This document shows positions 4,751 to 7,781 of a DNA stretch of 7,781 nucleotides, one piece after another. Below the pieces are notes generated by a model. It had not been told where the DNA came from. It searched no databases and was given only the letters and a program-made list of their open reading frames with translations. Within the stretch, counting starts at the first letter, position 1; every line of letters starts with the position of its first letter. Both the position numbers and the translations under genes were made by a program. This stretch comes from Gammaproteobacteria bacterium. GTDB lineage: Bacteria; Pseudomonadota; Gammaproteobacteria; Steroidobacterales; GCA-2729495. Location of the stretch: positions 1 to 7,781 of the forward strand of contig JAHDYN010000072.1 of the NCBI GenBank assembly GCA_023383735.1. The letters run 5' to 3'.

Positions 4751-5728
4751 ATGACCAAAGCCGCGAGAGTGACTATTACCGGCGCCGCCGGCCAGATCGG
4801 CTATCAGCTCGCCTTTCGCATCGCCTCCGGGCAGCTGCTCGGGCCGAACCAGCCGGTGATCCTGCAGTTGCTGGAAATCACGCCAGCGCTCAATGCCCTG
4901 AATGGCGTGGTCATGGAGCTTGAAGACTGCGCGTTCCCGACCCTGCAGGGCGTGGTCGCCACCGACCAGCCGGATGTGGCCTTCAAGGATACGGACTACG
5001 CGCTGCTGGTCGGTGCCAAGCCGCGCGGCCCGGGCATGGAACGCGGTGATCTGCTGCGCGAGAACGCGAAGATTTTCTCGGTGCAGGGCAAGGCGCTCAA
5101 CGAACATGCGAGCCGCGGCGTGAAGGTGCTGGTGGTCGGCAATCCGGCCAATACCAATGCGCTGATCGCACAGGCCAACGCGCCGACGCTGAACCCGGCC
5201 AACTTCACGGCGATGACCCGACTCGATCACAACCGCGCCCTGGCGCAGCTGGCCCGGAAGACCGGTACGCACGTCAGCCAGATCAGCCGCATGACGATCT
5301 GGGGCAACCATTCAGCCACCCAGTATCCGGATATCAGCCAGGCGGTGATCAATGAGCGCCGTGCCAGCGAGCTGGTCGACGCCAAGTGGGTCAAGGACGA
5401 ATTCATTCCGGTCGTGCAGCAGCGTGGCGCGGCGATCATCAAGGCGCGCGGCCTGTCGAGTGCCGCATCGGCTGCGTCTGCCGCGATCGACCATATCCGC
5501 GACTGGGCGCTTGGCACACCCGGCGATGACTGGGTGAGCATGGCCGTGCCGTCCGATGGCAGCTATGGCGTCAAGGAAGGCATCATCTATTCCTATCCGG
5601 TGCGTTGCGCAAAGGGCAAGTACGAGATCGTGCAGGGACTGCCGGTCAGCGATTTCAGCCGCGAGCGCATGAATGCCACCGAAGAAGAACTGCGCCAGGA
5701 ACGCGAGGCGATCGCTGCCCTGCTTTGA
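4751..5728 (+). CDS. mdh: Malate dehydrogenase (NAD-dependent)
   Basis: The enzyme interconverts L-malate and oxaloacetate with NAD in the TCA cycle (EC 1.1.1.37), in the cytoplasm. The 325 residues match the usual length of the cytosolic-type class. The Rossmann motif GAAGQIGY is at 11-18. Acidic Glu42 at the end of the second strand (LLEI) favours NAD over NADP. The substrate loop PRGPGMERGDLL carries Arg92 and Arg98. VGNPANTN is at 129-136. MTRLDHNRA supplies Asp159 and Arg162, and WGNHSATQYPD gives catalytic His187. All key residues are intact. The C-terminus (SREREMN-like FSRERMNATEEELRQE) is typical. AGGA (4736-4739) is 11 nt before the ATG, a little long, with GAAG (4743-4746) nearer. 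A strong hairpin follows the stop, so mdh is probably monocistronic. Confidence 0.97.
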   Translation: MTKAARVTITGAAGQIGYQLAFRIASGQLLGPNQPVILQLLEITPALNALNGVVMELEDCAFPTLQGVVATDQPDVAFKDTDYALLVGAKPRGPGMERGDLLRENAKIFSVQGKALNEHASRGVKVLVVGNPANTNALIAQANAPTLNPANFTAMTRLDHNRALAQLARKTGTHVSQISRMTIWGNHSATQYPDISQAVINERRASELVDAKWVKDEFIPVVQQRGAAIIKARGLSSAASAASAAIDHIRDWALGTPGDDWVSMAVPSDGSYGVKEGIIYSYPVRCAKGKYEIVQGLPVSDFSRERMNATEEELRQEREAIAALL

Positions 5729-5735
5729 ACCGCCG

Positions 5736-5771
5736 GCGTCGGGGAGTGTCGGTATCGATACTCCCTGACGC
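5736..5771 (+). terminator. 16-bp hairpin downstream of mdh
   Basis: Arms 5736-5751 (GCGTCGGGGAGTGTCG) and 5756-5771 (CGATACTCCCTGACGC) pair along all 16 positions, with two G-U wobbles, around the tetraloop GTAT. It starts 8 nt after the mdh stop. The trailing sequence (GCCGCGTGGTTTATAG) has only a short T-run, so it is a weak intrinsic terminator or a 3'-end stabiliser for mdh mRNA. A TATAGT (5783-5788) right behind it could be the -10 of fadE, though I see no good -35. Confidence 0.65.
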
Positions 5772-5816
5772 GCCGCGTGGTTTATAGTCAGTCGCTGCAC
5801 CAACCGGGGTGACACG

Positions 5817-7781
5817 ATGACTGATGTCGTTATCTGGCTGCTTTGGACTGCCGCCCTGCTGGGCGTGGGTCTGCTGCTGGCCTATCGGCGTATCGATCTG
5901 CCCACGTCCACGCTGACACTGGGCGGCGCACTTTTCGTCTACAGCCTGTTCGCCGGCAGCTGGGCGATCTGGATACTGCTGCTCTGGATATTGTTTGCCG
6001 GGCTTGTGGTGCTGAACTCCGTCAAGTTCCGCCGCGAGCGCATCACCCTGCCCCTGCTGCGTTTTTATCGCACGGTCGTGCCGCAGCTTTCCGACACCGA
6101 GCGCGAGGCGCTGGAGGCCGGCACCGTGTGGTGGGACGGCGAGCTGTTCACCGGCCAGCCCGACTGGGGCCGGCTGATGGCTTTGCCCGTACCGCAGCTG
6201 AGCCCGGAGGAACAGGCCTTTCTGGACGGCCCCACGGAGGAGCTGTGCCGCCTCAGCGATGACTGGCAGATCACCCATGAACTGGCCGATCTGCCCCCGC
6301 CGGTCTGGGCATTCATCCGCCAGCATCGTTTTTTCGCAATGATCATCCCGAAGCGCTACGGCGGGCTCGAGTTCTCGCCCATCGCCGTGGCCGCCGTGCT
6401 TGCCAAGTTGTCGAGCCGCAGCGCTGTCCTGGCCTCGACGGTCGGCGTGCCCAATTCGCTCGGCCCGGCGGAGCTGCTGCTGCACTATGGAACCGACGAA
6501 CAGCGCGACTACTACCTGCCGCGGCTGGCGAGCGGTGACGAGATCCCCTGTTTTGCCCTGACCGGTCCGCGCGTGGGTTCCGATGCCGCTTCGATTCCCG
6601 ATACGGGCGTGGTTTGCCGCGGCCAGTGGGAAGGCCGGGAGATCACCGGCATCCGTCTCAACTGGGACAAGCGCTACATCACGCTGGCACCGGTAGCCAC
6701 GGTGCTCGGCCTGGCCTTCAAGCTATACGATCCCGAACACCTGCTGGGTCCCGAGGAGGATCGCGGCGTCACTGCCGCACTGGTTCCGGTCGGCACACCA
6801 GGCATCACGATCGGCCGCCGGCACTTCCCGCTCAATTTGCCCTTCCAGAACGGTCCGACACAGGGCCGCGACGTATTCGTGCCCCTCGATGCCATCATCG
6901 GCGGGCCGGAGCGCGCTGGCCAGGGCTGGAAGATGCTGGTCGAGCAGCTCTCCGCCGGTCGCGGCATCACCCTGCCCTCGAACGCGATGGGCGGCAGCAA
7001 GGCCATCGTTTACGCCTCCGGTGCCTACACGCGCCTGCGCCGCCAGTTCAACCTGCCGGTCTGCGAATTCGAAGGTGTGGGCGAGGCGCTGGCGCGGATG
7101 GCCGGATTCACCTACATCATCAATGCCGGCCTGTCGGTCACGGCCACGGCAATCGCGCGCGGCGAGCGGCCGTCGGTGCCCTCGGCCGTGCTCAAGTATC
7201 ACTGCACCGAGCTGGCCCGCCGGGTGACCAACGACGCCATGGACGTGCAGGGCGGCAAGGGCATCATGCTCGGCCGCTCGAACTATCTCGCGCGCAGCTA
7301 CCAGGGCATACCGATCGCCATCACGGTAGAGGGTGCGAACATCCTCACGCGCAGCCTGATCATCTTCGGCCAGGGCGCGGTCCGCTGTCACCCCTTCGTG
7401 CTGAAGGAGATGGAGGCAGCCAACGACCCGGATTTCAGTCGTGGTCTGCGCGAGTTCGATCGTTACCTGTTCGCCCACGTCGGCTATGCGATCAGCAATG
7501 CCGCGCGGAGTTTCGTGCTGGCGCTCAGCAACGCGAGGGCGAGCCATGCGCCCATCGACGGCCCGACCGCGCGCTATTTCCAGCACGTCAATCGCTACAG
7601 TGCGGCCTTTGCACTGCTGGCAGACGTGGCGATGCTGGTGGTCGGTGGCGGTCTGAAGCGCAAGGAGATGCTGTCGGCGCGCCTCGGCGATGTGTTCAGC
7701 TCCATCTATCTCGCGAGCATGGTGCTCAAGCACTACGACAACCAGGGCCGGCAGTCCGGTGATCTGCCGCTCGTCGAGTGG
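5817..7781 (+). CDS. fadE: Acyl-CoA dehydrogenase FadE, 3' truncated by window edge
   Basis: The enzyme performs the first, FAD-dependent step of fatty-acid beta-oxidation, acyl-CoA to trans-2-enoyl-CoA. The frame is open from ATG 5817 to the window end: 655 residues, against 814 in E. coli FadE. Two hydrophobic segments at about 5-23 and 32-67 match the membrane-associated N-terminus of FadE. Signature blocks include WWDGELFTGQPDW (105-117), QITHELADLPP (151-161), FAMIIPKRYGGLEFS (173-187), TVGVPNSLGP (208-217), the flavin-site region CFALTGPRVGSDA (245-257), WNKRYITLAP-like 283-292, RRHFPLNLPFQNGP (334-347), GRGITLPSN (381-389), MDVQGGKGIMLG (475-486) and ITVEGANILTRS (502-513), whose Glu505 is the likely catalytic base (inference). 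The sequence ends at DLPLVEW. GGGGTGA (5806-5812) is 4 nt from the ATG. The oddity is PRVGSDA where E. coli has PEAGSDA. Confidence 0.96.
   Translation, partial: MTDVVIWLLWTAALLGVGLLLAYRRIDLPTSTLTLGGALFVYSLFAGSWAIWILLLWILFAGLVVLNSVKFRRERITLPLLRFYRTVVPQLSDTEREALEAGTVWWDGELFTGQPDWGRLMALPVPQLSPEEQAFLDGPTEELCRLSDDWQITHELADLPPPVWAFIRQHRFFAMIIPKRYGGLEFSPIAVAAVLAKLSSRSAVLASTVGVPNSLGPAELLLHYGTDEQRDYYLPRLASGDEIPCFALTGPRVGSDAASIPDTGVVCRGQWEGREITGIRLNWDKRYITLAPVATVLGLAFKLYDPEHLLGPEEDRGVTAALVPVGTPGITIGRRHFPLNLPFQNGPTQGRDVFVPLDAIIGGPERAGQGWKMLVEQLSAGRGITLPSNAMGGSKAIVYASGAYTRLRRQFNLPVCEFEGVGEALARMAGFTYIINAGLSVTATAIARGERPSVPSAVLKYHCTELARRVTNDAMDVQGGKGIMLGRSNYLARSYQGIPIAITVEGANILTRSLIIFGQGAVRCHPFVLKEMEAANDPDFSRGLREFDRYLFAHVGYAISNAARSFVLALSNARASHAPIDGPTARYFQHVNRYSAAFALLADVAMLVVGGGLKRKEMLSARLGDVFSSIYLASMVLKHYDNQGRQSGDLPLVEW

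Noticed and set aside
6614..7762. Long Arg/Pro/His-rich plus-strand frame overlapping fadE
   Set aside because: It is a GC-driven shadow of fadE in another frame, with no SD and low-complexity composition, while the fadE frame shows clear family motifs throughout.

Overview
All genes in this 7.8 kb window lie on the plus strand. The DNA is GC-rich, with strong GC codon bias and Shine-Dalgarno (SD) sites. The gene content (an E. coli-type FadE with its N-terminal membrane segment, an LDH-like malate dehydrogenase of the 325-residue class, PA2779- and DUF4398-type envelope proteins) points to a gammaproteobacterium, probably near the Xanthomonadales/Nevskiales/Chromatiales lineages. That placement is inferred from remembered family distributions, not from a search.

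Positions 1-602 hold the C-terminus of a PA2779-family membrane protein and then two tiny membrane proteins (lmo0937 family, and a 73-residue two-helix protein) whose reading frames abut exactly. A strong hairpin separates the first from the second. Positions 764-4049 form a probable cell-envelope operon: a DUF4398 lipoprotein, a DUF4398/coiled-coil/OmpA lipoprotein overlapping it by ATGA, a periplasmic protein with two BON domains, and a lipoprotein with two HKD motifs resembling cardiolipin synthase B. Three of these four carry lipoboxes without Asp at +2, so outer-membrane sorting is predicted. Together they suggest peptidoglycan binding, outer-membrane stabilisation and phospholipid remodelling, perhaps under osmotic or stationary-phase stress (inference).

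Positions 4050-4321 are non-coding, with several small dyads and a candidate promoter for a small secreted two-cysteine protein (4322-4666). From 4667 the window turns to core metabolism: mdh (4751-5728), a 16-bp hairpin behind it, and fadE (from 5817), which runs off the right edge with 655 codons present. These two act in the TCA cycle and fatty-acid beta-oxidation and look separately transcribed.

I found no tRNA, rRNA, CRISPR array, insertion sequence, phage gene or defence system. The most interesting material is the envelope operon, especially the lipoprotein cardiolipin-synthase-like enzyme and the three-codon leader ORF whose stop overlaps its start codon.
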